Assembly: GCF_030581005.1 (NCBI RefSeq)
Contig: NZ_JAUQSX010000002.1
Coordinates: 372,001 to 436,000, forward strand
Direction of reading: 5' to 3'
Length of the DNA stretch: 64,000 nucleotides
Origin: Hymenobacter mellowenesis
Lineage (GTDB): Bacteria > Bacteroidota > Bacteroidia > Cytophagales > Hymenobacteraceae
The position numbers and the translations under genes were made by a program. The notes under the pieces were generated by a model. It was not told where the DNA came from. It worked only from the letters and a program-made list of their open reading frames with translations, and made no database searches. Positions 35,613 to 43,758 of this stretch are shown here, in pieces (the stretch's first letter is position 1; every line of letters begins with the position of its first letter).

Positions 35613-35995
35613 TCGATACCAACGTCATCATCGACTTGGTGCTGGGCAGGCTCCCATCTGCGAGTGCCGTTTGGCTCGATACCCAACTGGCTGCGCAAAG
35701 AGTGGCCATTTCGATTATCACCCGCATCGAGTTGCTTGGCAAAGTGGTGCCCGTACCAGAGTCTGCTTTCCTCCAATCTTTTGTGCAAAGCGTGGCCGTG
35801 CTGCCCCTCGATGAGCTTGTTACGCAAGAAACCATCCGCCTGCGCCAGCAGCACCGCATCAAGCTGCCCGACGCCATCATTGCCGCCACCGCCCTCGCCT
35901 ACGGCCTCCCACTCCTGACGCGCAACGTGAGCGACTTCCAGGCCCTGCCCGGCCTAACCGCTATCAACCCCCACGAGCCCCTGCCGCTACCCTAA
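35594..35995 (+). CDS. PIN-domain toxin, VapC-like
   Basis: 133 residues, a complete PIN domain: D8 (YLVDTNVIIDLVLG), E46 (TRIELLGK), D93 (KLPDAIIAATA) and D114 (NVSDFQALPG) form the expected acidic metal site. Family members are Mg2+-dependent ribonucleases that cut tRNA or rRNA when freed from the antitoxin. The start ATG at 35594 lies inside the antitoxin gene. The pair sits at the left edge of an AT-rich, probably acquired segment. The right neighbour is a broken gene. Confidence 0.9.
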   Translation: MGAGYLVDTNVIIDLVLGRLPSASAVWLDTQLAAQRVAISIITRIELLGKVVPVPESAFLQSFVQSVAVLPLDELVTQETIRLRQQHRIKLPDAIIAATALAYGLPLLTRNVSDFQALPGLTAINPHEPLPLP

Positions 35996-36010
35996 CGCCC
36001 CCGCCCCTAG

Positions 36011-36079
36011 CTACTTCTTGAAGAAACGGGTGTAGCTTAGGGCCGTGCCCGTATGGGAGTGTGATTCATTATCACTCAT
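36011..36079 (-). other. Possible 3' remnant of a beta-barrel protein gene
   Basis: The minus strand reads GTALSYTRFFKK and then TAG, like the C-terminus of an outer-membrane barrel, in GC-rich sequence. A stop lies in frame just upstream, within the AT-rich island, so only about 22 codons are open. It may be the severed tail of a gene cut off by the island, or chance. Confidence 0.25.
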
Positions 36080-36119
36080 CCATTAGGTTTAGTAATTGAT
36101 TTATTAACAGTGGTTAAAA

Positions 36120-37121
36120 ATGGAAACCTGTAAACTTTGCCTAGAGAAAGAAGCTACTCAAACTGGCTCGCATATAGTGTCTGCATTCTACATTAAACCA
36201 GTAATCGGTTTGAGAGATAAGGAAAAAAGTTTTTTGATTACAAAAAACCCGTTTCAAGATTACAAAGAAAATAAAAAAGCAGAGCCGATAAAAGAGGATG
36301 AAATTCTCTGCCCAGGTTGTGAAAAAAGATTTTCTTAGGTTGAAACAGTAATTGCGGAAGAATTATCTGGCAAATTTCGAAAAGAAAATTTTAAAGTTAA
36401 TTTTCCGGAAACCAAAGAAAAAAAGCGAGTCACTTTAGTAGAATGCAGGAGGGTAAATCCTTTTGCCTATCAGTCATTTATTTATTCATTGGTATGGCGA
36501 GCTAGTATTTCAAGTCAAGGATTGACAAAGTCCTTTCAAATAACTGATACATTACAAGAAGCGCTGAGGGAAGTGCTACATGCGGTTATTCCAGCTAGTG
36601 AAGGTTACCGTGGAGTGGTGTACGATAAAAAAAAATGGTTTACTGAACTTGAAGGACAGGCTGAAAAATTTGCCTATCCATTTGTCGTTGTATCGCCTGA
36701 AAATGTTTCGACAGAGACAACTGATGGATTCATTCTTTTTTATCCTCTTTTGTCAAACCCTTACAATATAATGATTGGTGATAGCCTGATTTACTTTGGT
36801 ACATCTTCAAAAAACCATGAGGATTGGTTTGGACTACTTGAAAGAGTAAATAGAAAAGAATTCTATAACGTTAATGCGAACCCAACTAGAATTACACTTG
36901 TACCCGATGACCTTTGGCTAAAGACAAGGAAAAAGTTAATTAATGAAGTTGTTCAAGGAAGGAAGAATGAGTTTTTGAAAAGCTTTTCCCTTTGGTGCAT
37001 TGATAAACACGGTGCATTGCCAAAAGGGTGGAAAAAACTTGGCCTTATCGCATATGCAAAGCATGTAGAGGAATCAATGAGTAAGGGTGAAGAGGTTCAG
37101 AATGAAGATTCAATAGATTAG
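36120..37121 (+). pseudogene. HNH-like zinc-binding protein gene with in-frame TAG
   Basis: The frame from the ATG at 36120 runs 333 codons to 37121 but is broken by TAG at 36336-36338; the sequence on both sides reads as one protein (ILCPGCEKRFS, stop, VETVIAEELSGKFRKENF). The N-terminal part CKLCLEKEATQTGSHIVSAF with a later CPGC resembles HNH-type zinc domains. The remainder has YQSFIYSLVWRASIS and WKKLGLIAYAKHVEE, and I do not recognise it. The gene is clearly AT-rich against the GC-rich window, a strong sign of transfer. It may be dead, or a base error may explain the stop. Two pieces, 72 and about 210 or more residues, could otherwise be made. Confidence 0.7.
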
Positions 37122-37210
37122 ATACGTTAAACTAGAATCGCATTAGCATAAGGCATTGATATTTGTCCTACCGCTCTAGACACAAGTTTAACATTCTATC
37201 TTAGATAAAT

Positions 37211-37252
37211 AAAAACGGCCCCGCTGCAAACCGCAGCGGGGCCGTCCCTTTT
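37211..37252. terminator. Terminator, strongest on the minus strand
   Basis: The perfect 13-bp stem ACGGCCCCGCTGC / GCAGCGGGGCCGT with a 5-nt loop. On the minus strand it is followed by TTTTT and suits the gene at 37270-38007; on the plus strand the T run is weaker. Confidence 0.88.
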
Positions 37253-37269
37253 CCATCCCAACCGAAACC

Positions 37270-38007
37270 CTACACCCCCTCCGCCCCGCCGCCGTGCTCT
37301 TGCCGCATGCGCTTGAGCAGCGTGGCCAGCGTGTACGTTTTGGCTTTTTTCGGATTGGTTTCCTTGTACATCAGCGCGCCGGTGCCCAGCACATCCGTGA
37401 TGTATTCCCAGAGGTCGTTGCCGGCCGCGATGTTCTCGTCGGTGAGTTCGAGGGTGGCGTTCTGGTCGGTGTTCTGGGAGGTGTTGAAGGTGCTGAGCTG
37501 CTGTTGCGCGTCGGCGAAGGCTTTCGTGTCGGCCGCGGTGTGGCCCTGGGCCGCGAGGGCCTGCTGGTTGGCGGGGGTGGCGAGTAGTTTCAGTAGGTAG
37601 CCCAGGGCGCCGTCGAGGCCTTCCATGTCCTTGGTCGTGATTTCGCTGCGCACCTTGCTCAGCCCAAAATTCTCCACGGCCACCGTGAGGCCGCCTTTTC
37701 TGGCGGCCCGGTTCAGGCGGATGTTCAGCCAGTTCAGCGGGTCGCGCAGGCTTTTGGCCACCTAGCCCATCGTTTTGGTGGTTTCCTTGGCCGTGGCGCG
37801 CCGCGCCCCCGAGGGCACCAGCTTGCTGAAAGCGGCCCGCCGGGCCTGCCAGTCCTGCAGGTAGTCCGGGGCGGCGTAGTCAGGCGAAGCCTTGCCGAAG
37901 TCCGGTTGGTCGGTTTTGAACATGGCCTGCACCATGTCGTCGAGGGGCCCGAGCTCTTCGAGGCGGGTCCGGAACTGCCGGGTTGTTTGGGGGGTAGTTG
38001 TTGCCAT
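37270..38007 (-). pseudogene. Conserved hypothetical protein gene with in-frame TAG
   Basis: From the ATG at 38007 the frame reads 245 residues apart from one TAG at 37762-37764, after ARRATAKETTKTMG and before VAKSLRDPLNWLNIRLNRAARKGG. Both halves look like one protein: FRTRLEELGPLDDMVQAMF, then AVENFGLSKVRSEITTKDMEGLDGALGYLLKLLA and ATLELTDENIAAGNDLWEYITDVLGTGALMYKE. It resembles hypothetical proteins of Hymenobacter-type genomes, as far as I can recall. A GTG follows the TAG directly, so a second product is conceivable. A terminator lies downstream, and nine 21-bp repeats lie about 100 nt upstream of its start. Confidence 0.68.
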
Positions 38008-38107
38008 TATTCCACTGAGTGTTAGCGGCCGGGCCACCGTAGCCTGGCCGCGCCAAATGTAACAAAAGCCCGACACTGCGCAAGCCCGCCGCCTCCGCCC
38101 GCCGCCC

Positions 38108-38304
38108 GGGCCCCGCAAATCCGCGCACGGGGGCCGCAAAACCGCTCACGGGCCCCGCGAATCCGCGCCCGGACCCCGCAAACCCGTTCCGGGATGCCGC
38201 AAATCGGGCCATTGGGCCCGCAAATCCGTCCGTGGGCCCCGCAAATCCGTTCGTGGACCCCGCAAACCCATTTATGGGCCCCGCAAACCCGCTCGTGGGC
38301 CCCG
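38108..38304. repeat. Array of nine 21-bp tandem units
   Basis: Nine units at exact 21-nt spacing (starts 38108, 38129, 38150, 38171, 38192, 38213, 38234, 38255 and 38276), plus 8 nt of a tenth. The consensus is GGGCCCCGCAAATCCG followed by five variable bases (often YTCGT or CGCAC). Unit 5 is the most divergent. The CCGCAAA core is the best kept part. The period is two helical turns. Confidence 0.95.
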
Positions 38305-38345
38305 TTTGGGCCCAAACACCCCGCGCAGGCCCATGTAGGCCGCGT

Positions 38346-38443
38346 GGGCCGTAGCGCGAACTTTGTAGTTCGCGTGGCAGAACGATACCCGAACGTTGCG
38401 AATGGCGCGGGGCACGCGAACTACAAAGTTCGCGCTACGGCCC
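38346..38443. repeat. Family B inverted repeat, copy 2
   Basis: A perfect 31-bp inverted repeat: arms 38346-38376 and 38413-38443, loop 36 nt. Each arm holds the smaller palindrome CGCGAACTTTGTAGTTCGCG. It lies 65 nt before the glucosidase start. Confidence 0.94.
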
Positions 38444-38508
38444 TCCCGGCCGACCTTTGCCCCCAGTCTCTGCGTAAGCGTGCGCTCAGGCCCGCCCCAA
38501 TCCCCCAC

Positions 38509-41142
38509 ATGCAAGAACAAACCCGCCTCGCCGAAGCCCGCACCAAAAATGCCCCCTGGAAGCAGTTCGGCCCCTACCTCACCGAGCGCCAGTGGGGCAC
38601 CGTGCGCGAAGACTACTCGGCCCACGGCGACGCCTGGAACTACATCAGCCACGACATGGCCCGCGCCTACGCCTACCGCTGGGGCGAGGAAGGCCTCGGC
38701 GGCATCTCCGACGACCAGCAGCGCCTCTGCTTCGCCGTCGGCCTCTGGAACGGCCGCGACAACCAGCTCAAGGAGCGCCTCTTCGGCCTCACCAACCCCG
38801 AAGGCAACCACGGCGAAGACGTGAAGGAGCAGTACTACTACCTCGACAGCACCCCCACGCACTCCTACATGCGGATGCTGTACAAGTACCCGCAGGCCGC
38901 CTTCCCCTACGACGAGCTGCGCGCCCAAAACGCCCAGCGCACCCGCCTGGAGCCCGAATTTGAGCTAATAGATACCGGCATCTTCGCCGAAAGCCGCTAC
39001 TTCGACGTCTTCATCGAATACGCCAAGGCCGGCCCGCAGGACCTGCTCATCCAGCTCACCATCCACAACCGCGGCCCCGAAGCCGCGCCGCTCACGGTGC
39101 TGCCGCAGCTCTGGTTCCGCAACACCTGGACGCTGGGCTACGACGACCACCGCCCCGACATCCGCCGCGCCGGCCCCGCCGGCCTCGTCGCCGAGCACCG
39201 CGACCTGGGCGCCTACCAGCTCTACTGCGACCAGCCCGCCGAGCTGCTGTTTTGCGAAAACGAAACCAGCCCCACCGTCTTCGGCAAGAAGCGCAAGAAG
39301 AAAAACAAGGCCGGCCGCTACTTCAAAGACGGCATCAACGAATACGTGGTGAACGGCCAGGCCACCGCCGTGAACCCCCAGGAGCACGGCACCAAGGCCG
39401 CCGCCCGCTACCAGCTCACCATCGAGCCCGGCCAGCCCCAAACCGTGCGCCTGCGCCTGAGCCAGCCCGCGCACGACACGCCGTTTGCCGATTTCGACCC
39501 ACTTTTTCAGGCCCGCCGGCAGGACGCCGACGAGTTCTACGCCTGCATTCAGGAAGGCCTCGCCAGCGCCGACGCCCGCAACGTGCAGCGCCAGGCCTTC
39601 GCCGGCATGCTCTGGAGCAAGCAGTACTATTACTACGACGTCAACCAGTGGCTCGACGGCGACCCCGGCCGCCCCGTGCCGCCGGCCAAGCGCCTCACCG
39701 GCCGCAACCACACCTGGCGCCACCTCCACAACGCCGACATCATTTCCATGCCCGACAAGTGGGAATACCCCTGGTACGCGGCCTGGGACCTGGCCTTCCA
39801 CTGCCTGCCCCTGGCCATGGTGGACAGCACCTTCGCCAAGCACCAGCTGCGCCTGCTATGCCAGGACGGCTACCTGCACCCCAACGGCCAGATGCCCGCC
39901 TACGAGTGGCATTTCAGCGACGTGAACGCGCCCGTGCACGCCTGGGCCACCTGGCGCGTGTACCAGATGGACCGCAAGCTGCACGGCCAGCCCGACACCG
40001 AATTTCTCGAAGCCGTGTTCCAGAAGCTGGTCATGACCTTCACCTGGTGGGTGAACCGCAAGGACCGCGACGAGCGCAACATCTTCGAAGGCGGCTTTCT
40101 GGGCATGGACAACATCGGCGTGTTCGACCGCTCGGCCCCGCTGCCCACCGGCGGCAAAATCGAGCAGTCCGACGGCACCTCCTGGATGGCCATGTTCGCC
40201 CTCAACCTCATGCGCATGGCCCTGGAGCTGGCCCAGACCCGGCCCGTGTACCAGGAAATGGCCACCAAGTTCTTCGAGCACTTCCTGCACATCGCCGAGG
40301 CCATGACGCGCGGCGGCGGCGGCAAATTCAACCTCTGGGACGAGCAAGACCAGTTCTACTACGATGTCCTCCACGCCCCCGACGACACCCGCACCCGCCT
40401 GCGCATCCGCAGCATGGTGGGCCTGATTCCGCTCTTCGCCGTCGAAGTCATTGATGACGAGTTGCTGGCCACCGTGCCCGAGTTCTACGCCCGCGCCCTG
40501 GCCCTCATCCAGCGCCGCCCGCTGCTGGCCGAGCTGGTGAGCCGCTGGCAGGAGCCCGGCCACAGCACCCGCCACCTCATGGGCCTGATGCGCCGCAGCC
40601 GCCTGCGCCACGTCCTCACCCGCATGCTCGACGAAACCGAATTCCTCTCCGACTACGGCATCCGCTCCCTCTCGCGCTACCACTTCGATAACCCGTACTG
40701 GTACCACCTGGGCGAGAAGGACAGCTTCTCGGTGGGCTACGTGGCGGGCGAGGCCGAGTCTGATATGTTCGGCGGCAACTCCAACTGGCGCGGCCCCGTG
40801 TGGTTCCCAGTCAACTACCTAATCATTGAGTCGTTGCAGCGCTTCCACAGCTACTACGGAGACGGCTTCACCATCGAGTACCCCACCGGCTCGGGCCAGC
40901 AGCACACCCTGGCCCAGGTGGCCGATGCCCTCTCGGCCCGCCTCGCCCGCCTGTTTCTCAAGGACGAAAACGGCCGCCGCCCCGCCCACGGCACCACCGA
41001 AATCCACCAGACCGACGAGCATTTCCGCGACCACCTGCTCTTCCACGAGTACTTCCACGGCGACGACGGCCACGGCCTCGGCGCCAGCCACCAAACCGGC
41101 TGGACCGGCCTGGTAGTGCGCCTGCTGCAAAAACCCCAGTAG
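38509..41142 (+). CDS. GH63/MGH1-like glucosidase
   Basis: 877 residues from the ATG at 38509; the open frame extends upstream only through repeats. The family pattern is clear: ERQWGTVREDYSAHGDAWNYISHDMARAYAYRWGEEG, FGLTNPEGNHGEDVKEQYYYLD, then in the (alpha/alpha)6 part PWYAAWDLAFHCLPLAMVD, GQMPAYEWHFSDVNAPVHAWA, GGFLGMDNIGVFDRS and GGNSNWRGPVWFPVNYLIIE. Such proteins are annotated as glucosidases or mannosylglycerate-hydrolase-like enzymes. The catalytic acid and base are likely the Asp in AAWDLAF and a C-terminal Glu such as in EYFHGDDGHG, an inference. There is no signal peptide, so it is cytoplasmic. Confidence 0.88.
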   Translation: MQEQTRLAEARTKNAPWKQFGPYLTERQWGTVREDYSAHGDAWNYISHDMARAYAYRWGEEGLGGISDDQQRLCFAVGLWNGRDNQLKERLFGLTNPEGNHGEDVKEQYYYLDSTPTHSYMRMLYKYPQAAFPYDELRAQNAQRTRLEPEFELIDTGIFAESRYFDVFIEYAKAGPQDLLIQLTIHNRGPEAAPLTVLPQLWFRNTWTLGYDDHRPDIRRAGPAGLVAEHRDLGAYQLYCDQPAELLFCENETSPTVFGKKRKKKNKAGRYFKDGINEYVVNGQATAVNPQEHGTKAAARYQLTIEPGQPQTVRLRLSQPAHDTPFADFDPLFQARRQDADEFYACIQEGLASADARNVQRQAFAGMLWSKQYYYYDVNQWLDGDPGRPVPPAKRLTGRNHTWRHLHNADIISMPDKWEYPWYAAWDLAFHCLPLAMVDSTFAKHQLRLLCQDGYLHPNGQMPAYEWHFSDVNAPVHAWATWRVYQMDRKLHGQPDTEFLEAVFQKLVMTFTWWVNRKDRDERNIFEGGFLGMDNIGVFDRSAPLPTGGKIEQSDGTSWMAMFALNLMRMALELAQTRPVYQEMATKFFEHFLHIAEAMTRGGGGKFNLWDEQDQFYYDVLHAPDDTRTRLRIRSMVGLIPLFAVEVIDDELLATVPEFYARALALIQRRPLLAELVSRWQEPGHSTRHLMGLMRRSRLRHVLTRMLDETEFLSDYGIRSLSRYHFDNPYWYHLGEKDSFSVGYVAGEAESDMFGGNSNWRGPVWFPVNYLIIESLQRFHSYYGDGFTIEYPTGSGQQHTLAQVADALSARLARLFLKDENGRRPAHGTTEIHQTDEHFRDHLLFHEYFHGDDGHGLGASHQTGWTGLVVRLLQKPQ

Positions 41143-41147
41143 CGCAT

Positions 41148-41231
41148 GTAGCGCGAACTTTCAGTTCGCGTCCCCGCGCCGTTCCAACGATTACGAATGG
41201 CGCGGGGACGCGAACTGAAAGTTCGCGCTAC
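41148..41231. repeat. Family B inverted repeat, copy 3
   Basis: A perfect 33-bp inverted repeat: arms 41148-41180 and 41199-41231, loop 18 nt. The arm palindrome is CGCGAACTTTCAGTTCGCG. It starts 6 nt after the glucosidase stop, so copies 2 and 3 bracket that gene. The remaining 180 nt up to the next gene show nothing more. Confidence 0.95.
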
Positions 41232-41411
41232 TGCTTCTCGCCGCAATGCCAGCAGAATTCGGCATCGGACAGACTCAAAGGCTACTTTTTCGCTCCATTC
41301 TTGCCGGCAACGATTGCGGGGCTGCCCGCCTTCGTTGCCGCTTCCTTAAATTGCCGGGCCCAACCGGCGACTAGCCAGCGGCGGGCCCTTGTTTCGTACG
41401 TTTTCTGCTGC

Positions 41412-42218
41412 ATGCCCCCAACGTTTTTTTCTGGCGCCATCCGGCCTTTTTTCGTGGGCCTTGCCCTGCTGGCCGGCGGCTGTATGAGTGGCAGCCCGAC
41501 CGCCCAGCAGTCAGCCGCCAGACGCATGGCCGCCCCCGTCCGCACCGACAGCCTGCTCAGCACCCGCCTCGAATTATTTGATGCCGCCCGCCAGCGGGCC
41601 GTGCCCGTGATGGTGTACGAGCCCGCCCACCCCGGCCCGCACCCGGCCCGGAAGGCCGCTATTTTCAGCCACGGCTACGGCGGCAACTGTACCGGCTACA
41701 CGTTCCTGGCCCGCAACTTGGTTGCCCACGGCTACCTGGTGGCCAGCATTCAACAGGAGCTGCCCACCGATGCGCCCATGCCCACCACGGGCGTTATCAG
41801 CCTGGTGCGCCGGCCCATGTGGGAGCGGGGCGCGCAAAACATTGAGTTTGTTCGCCAGGAGTTGAGCCAGCGCTACCCCAAAATTGATTTCAAACACCTG
41901 CTGCTGGCCGGCCATTCCAACGGCGGCGACGTGTCGATGCTCTACGTGGCCGAACACCCCGGCCAGGTCGACCGCGTCATTTCGCTCGACAACCGGCGGG
42001 TGCCGTTCCCTAGGGCGCGCCGGCCGCGGGTGCTGTCGCTGCGCTCCAGCGACCAGGTGGCCGACCCTGGCGTGCTGCCCACCCCAGCCGAGCAGCAGCA
42101 ATACGGAACCGTCATCGTGCCCTTGCCGCACACCATCCATAATGACATGTGGGACGGCGGCACCGAGGCCCAGAAGGCCGAAATGAACGAGGCCGTATCA
42201 CGCTTCCTGGCTAATTGA
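41412..42218 (+). CDS. Alpha/beta hydrolase lipoprotein
   Basis: 268 residues from the ATG at 41412; the signal peptide ends in a lipobox (GLALLAGGC), so the protein is probably an outer- or inner-membrane lipoprotein. The alpha/beta hydrolase fold has the oxyanion region IFSHGYGGNCTGYTFLARNL, the nucleophile elbow GHSNGGDVS and a His in PLPHTIHNDMW. Family resemblance is to platelet-activating-factor acetylhydrolase-like esterases. The substrate is unknown. The gene stands alone on the plus strand. Confidence 0.8.
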   Translation: MPPTFFSGAIRPFFVGLALLAGGCMSGSPTAQQSAARRMAAPVRTDSLLSTRLELFDAARQRAVPVMVYEPAHPGPHPARKAAIFSHGYGGNCTGYTFLARNLVAHGYLVASIQQELPTDAPMPTTGVISLVRRPMWERGAQNIEFVRQELSQRYPKIDFKHLLLAGHSNGGDVSMLYVAEHPGQVDRVISLDNRRVPFPRARRPRVLSLRSSDQVADPGVLPTPAEQQQYGTVIVPLPHTIHNDMWDGGTEAQKAEMNEAVSRFLAN

Positions 42219-42318
42219 GTGGCGACAGAACGCCCGGGCCGGAACTTTCGGCCGCGCGCCGCGACTTCTACAACCGTTAATTTGCCTGGACGGATGACTG
42301 TTTTTTAGCAGTTATTAA

Positions 42319-42326
42319 TAAATTTG
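42319..42326 (+). promoter_or_regulatory. -7 box upstream of the GrpB gene
   Basis: TAAATTTG fits TAnnTTTG exactly, 17 nt before the ATG at 42344, in a locally AT-rich stretch. No good -33 element is seen. Confidence 0.4.
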
Positions 42327-42343
42327 AAGATTAACATAAACAA

Positions 42344-42946
42344 ATGATTTCCGCGCAGGAATTCCAGAAATCGAGGCCGGTGGTGCTGATGCCGTATCAG
42401 GCCACCTGGGCCACGGAGTACGCCGAAATAGCCCGGCGCATTCGGGCGGCGGCGGGGCCTGCCCTGGAGCGCATCGACCACATCGGCTCCACGGCCGTGC
42501 CCGACCTGGCCGCCAAGGATGTTATTGACATTCAGATAACCGTGGCCACGCTCGACGACGTGGCGGAGCTCACGCATCCGCTTTGGCAGGCCGGCTTCCG
42601 GCAGGGCGCTTTCGAGTATGACCTCTACCACGGCCTGCCCGAGCAGTCGCCGGAGCTGCGCAAGCTCTACCTGCGCGAGCCCCTAGGCGGGCGCCGTACC
42701 CACATTCACGTGCGGGAGGCGGGGCGGTTCAATGCCCGGTTTGCGCTGCTGTTTCGCGATTACCTGCGCGCCAATGCCCCGGCCCGCGCGGAGTACGAAC
42801 TGCTGAAAACCCGCGCCGCCACGGTGTTTCCCGAAAGCATCGACGGCTACCTCTTTCTGAAGGAGCCGGTTTTCCACCTCATCTACCAGGCCGCCGAGCT
42901 CTGGGCGGGCAAAGTGCGCTGGAAACCGGCGCCGGAAGCCCGTTGA
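42344..42946 (+). CDS. GrpB/UPF0157 family protein
   Basis: 200 residues of the GrpB family, a nucleotidyltransferase-like fold: VVLMPYQATWATEYAEIARRI, RIDHIGSTAVPDLAAKDVIDIQITV, then THIHVREAGRFNARFALLFRDYLRAN. The HIGSTAVP and D-x-Q motif is the hallmark. Family members occur alone or fused to dephospho-CoA kinase, and the cellular role is not established. It is convergent with the TlpA-like gene. Confidence 0.93.
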   Translation: MISAQEFQKSRPVVLMPYQATWATEYAEIARRIRAAAGPALERIDHIGSTAVPDLAAKDVIDIQITVATLDDVAELTHPLWQAGFRQGAFEYDLYHGLPEQSPELRKLYLREPLGGRRTHIHVREAGRFNARFALLFRDYLRANAPARAEYELLKTRAATVFPESIDGYLFLKEPVFHLIYQAAELWAGKVRWKPAPEAR

Positions 42947-42980
42947 GTGCCGGTAAAGCGTGCGGGGCCACCGCGCGCCC

Positions 42981-43658
42981 TCACAGCGCCCGCCCGATGG
43001 CCTCGCGCAGCCGGGCCGTGTTGTCAGAATATTCCTGGTCGTAGACGAAATTTCCCTGGCGGTCGATGACGGTGGTGGTGGTGTAGCCCAGCACGCCAAA
43101 TTGCCGGGCGGTTTCGCTGGCCTCGGGCAGCACCGCGAAGCCGAAGTCGCCGCGCGTGGCCAGAAACTTGCGGAGCGCCTCGGGCTTGTCGCGCGCCAGC
43201 GATACGAATACTACGTTCGGGTTGTCGCGGTAGCCGGCGGTGAGCTGCTTGAAGTTCGGCATTTCCTCGATGCAGTACGGGCAGCGGATGAACCAGAAAT
43301 TCACCACCACCACCTTGCCCCGCAAATCGGCCAGCGCCACCGGCTGGCCCGTGCGCACGTCCACGCCGCTGAAGGCGGGCGCGGGCGTGCCGAAGGCGCG
43401 CGCCGGGCTCAGGGCTTGGGTGCGCACGGCGTCGGGCGTGTCGGCTTTGCGCAGCGAGATGGAGGTGAAGGCGCGGCCCTGGGCCTGGTAGTCGTACACG
43501 GCAAACTGGCCGGTGCGCAGCTTGCCCATGAATGCATCTTTGGAAATAACGTGGCCGTCCACGTCCTTGAACACGGTGGCTTTGGTGACTTTGGGCCGCT
43601 GGGCGGCGGCAGGAAGAGTGGTCAGCAGCAAGGCCGCCCAGAGGTAGGTACGCATCAT
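42981..43658 (-). CDS. TlpA-like thioredoxin-fold protein
   Basis: 225 residues from the ATG at 43658 (a second ATG follows at once). The signal peptide is RTYLWAALLLTTLPAAAQ. The N-terminal part (about 20-75) is unique; then a thioredoxin domain with the redox motif C-P-Y-C (NFWFIRCPYCIEEMPNFKQL) and a cis-Pro region GYTTTTVIDRQGNFVYDQ. Periplasmic TlpA-type proteins reduce disulfides or assist cytochrome maturation. Downstream of the TPM gene on the same strand, about 100 nt apart. Confidence 0.88.
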   Translation of the reverse strand: MMRTYLWAALLLTTLPAAAQRPKVTKATVFKDVDGHVISKDAFMGKLRTGQFAVYDYQAQGRAFTSISLRKADTPDAVRTQALSPARAFGTPAPAFSGVDVRTGQPVALADLRGKVVVVNFWFIRCPYCIEEMPNFKQLTAGYRDNPNVVFVSLARDKPEALRKFLATRGDFGFAVLPEASETARQFGVLGYTTTTVIDRQGNFVYDQEYSDNTARLREAIGRAL

Positions 43659-43758
43659 GAGGGGCAAATTGGGAAGAAAAGGGTAAATCAGCAGCACGCC
43701 ACCCCGAGGCAAAACGCCGACGAGAAGCCGAACAATATAAGCCTGCCAAAAAACAAGC

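Larger units (their letters stand above)
38008..38508. other. 500-nt divergent intergenic region rich in repeats
   Basis: It lies between the interrupted gene on the minus strand and the glucosidase gene on the plus strand. It holds a 21-bp tandem array (38108-38304) and a family B inverted repeat (38346-38443). The remaining 65 nt before the glucosidase ATG presumably carry its leader. Several frames stay open across the array only because its period is a multiple of three; none looks like a real gene. Confidence 0.7.

Noticed and set aside
36120..38007. Reassignment or programmed readthrough of TAG in this genome
   Set aside because: TAG ends many intact genes in the window (murD, ftsW, murC, ftsQ, ftsA, ftsZ, glucosidase, ansA), so it is an ordinary stop here. 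Two local mutations explain the broken genes better.
38108..38304. The tandem array as a replication origin with iterons
   Set aside because: No rep gene, DnaA boxes or AT-rich unwinding region is beside it; the units are GC-rich and lie between two ordinary chromosomal genes.
38022..38315. A possible protein with seven-residue repeats (ERICGAH type) on the minus strand
   Set aside because: All minus-strand frames are open across the 21-bp array because its period is a multiple of three and it holds no stop triplets. No start context, signal or conserved domain supports a product.
39252..40454. A 400-residue frame inside the glucosidase gene in another plus frame
   Set aside because: It lies wholly within a well-supported gene and has the Arg/Pro/His-rich composition typical of frame-shifted GC-rich coding DNA.
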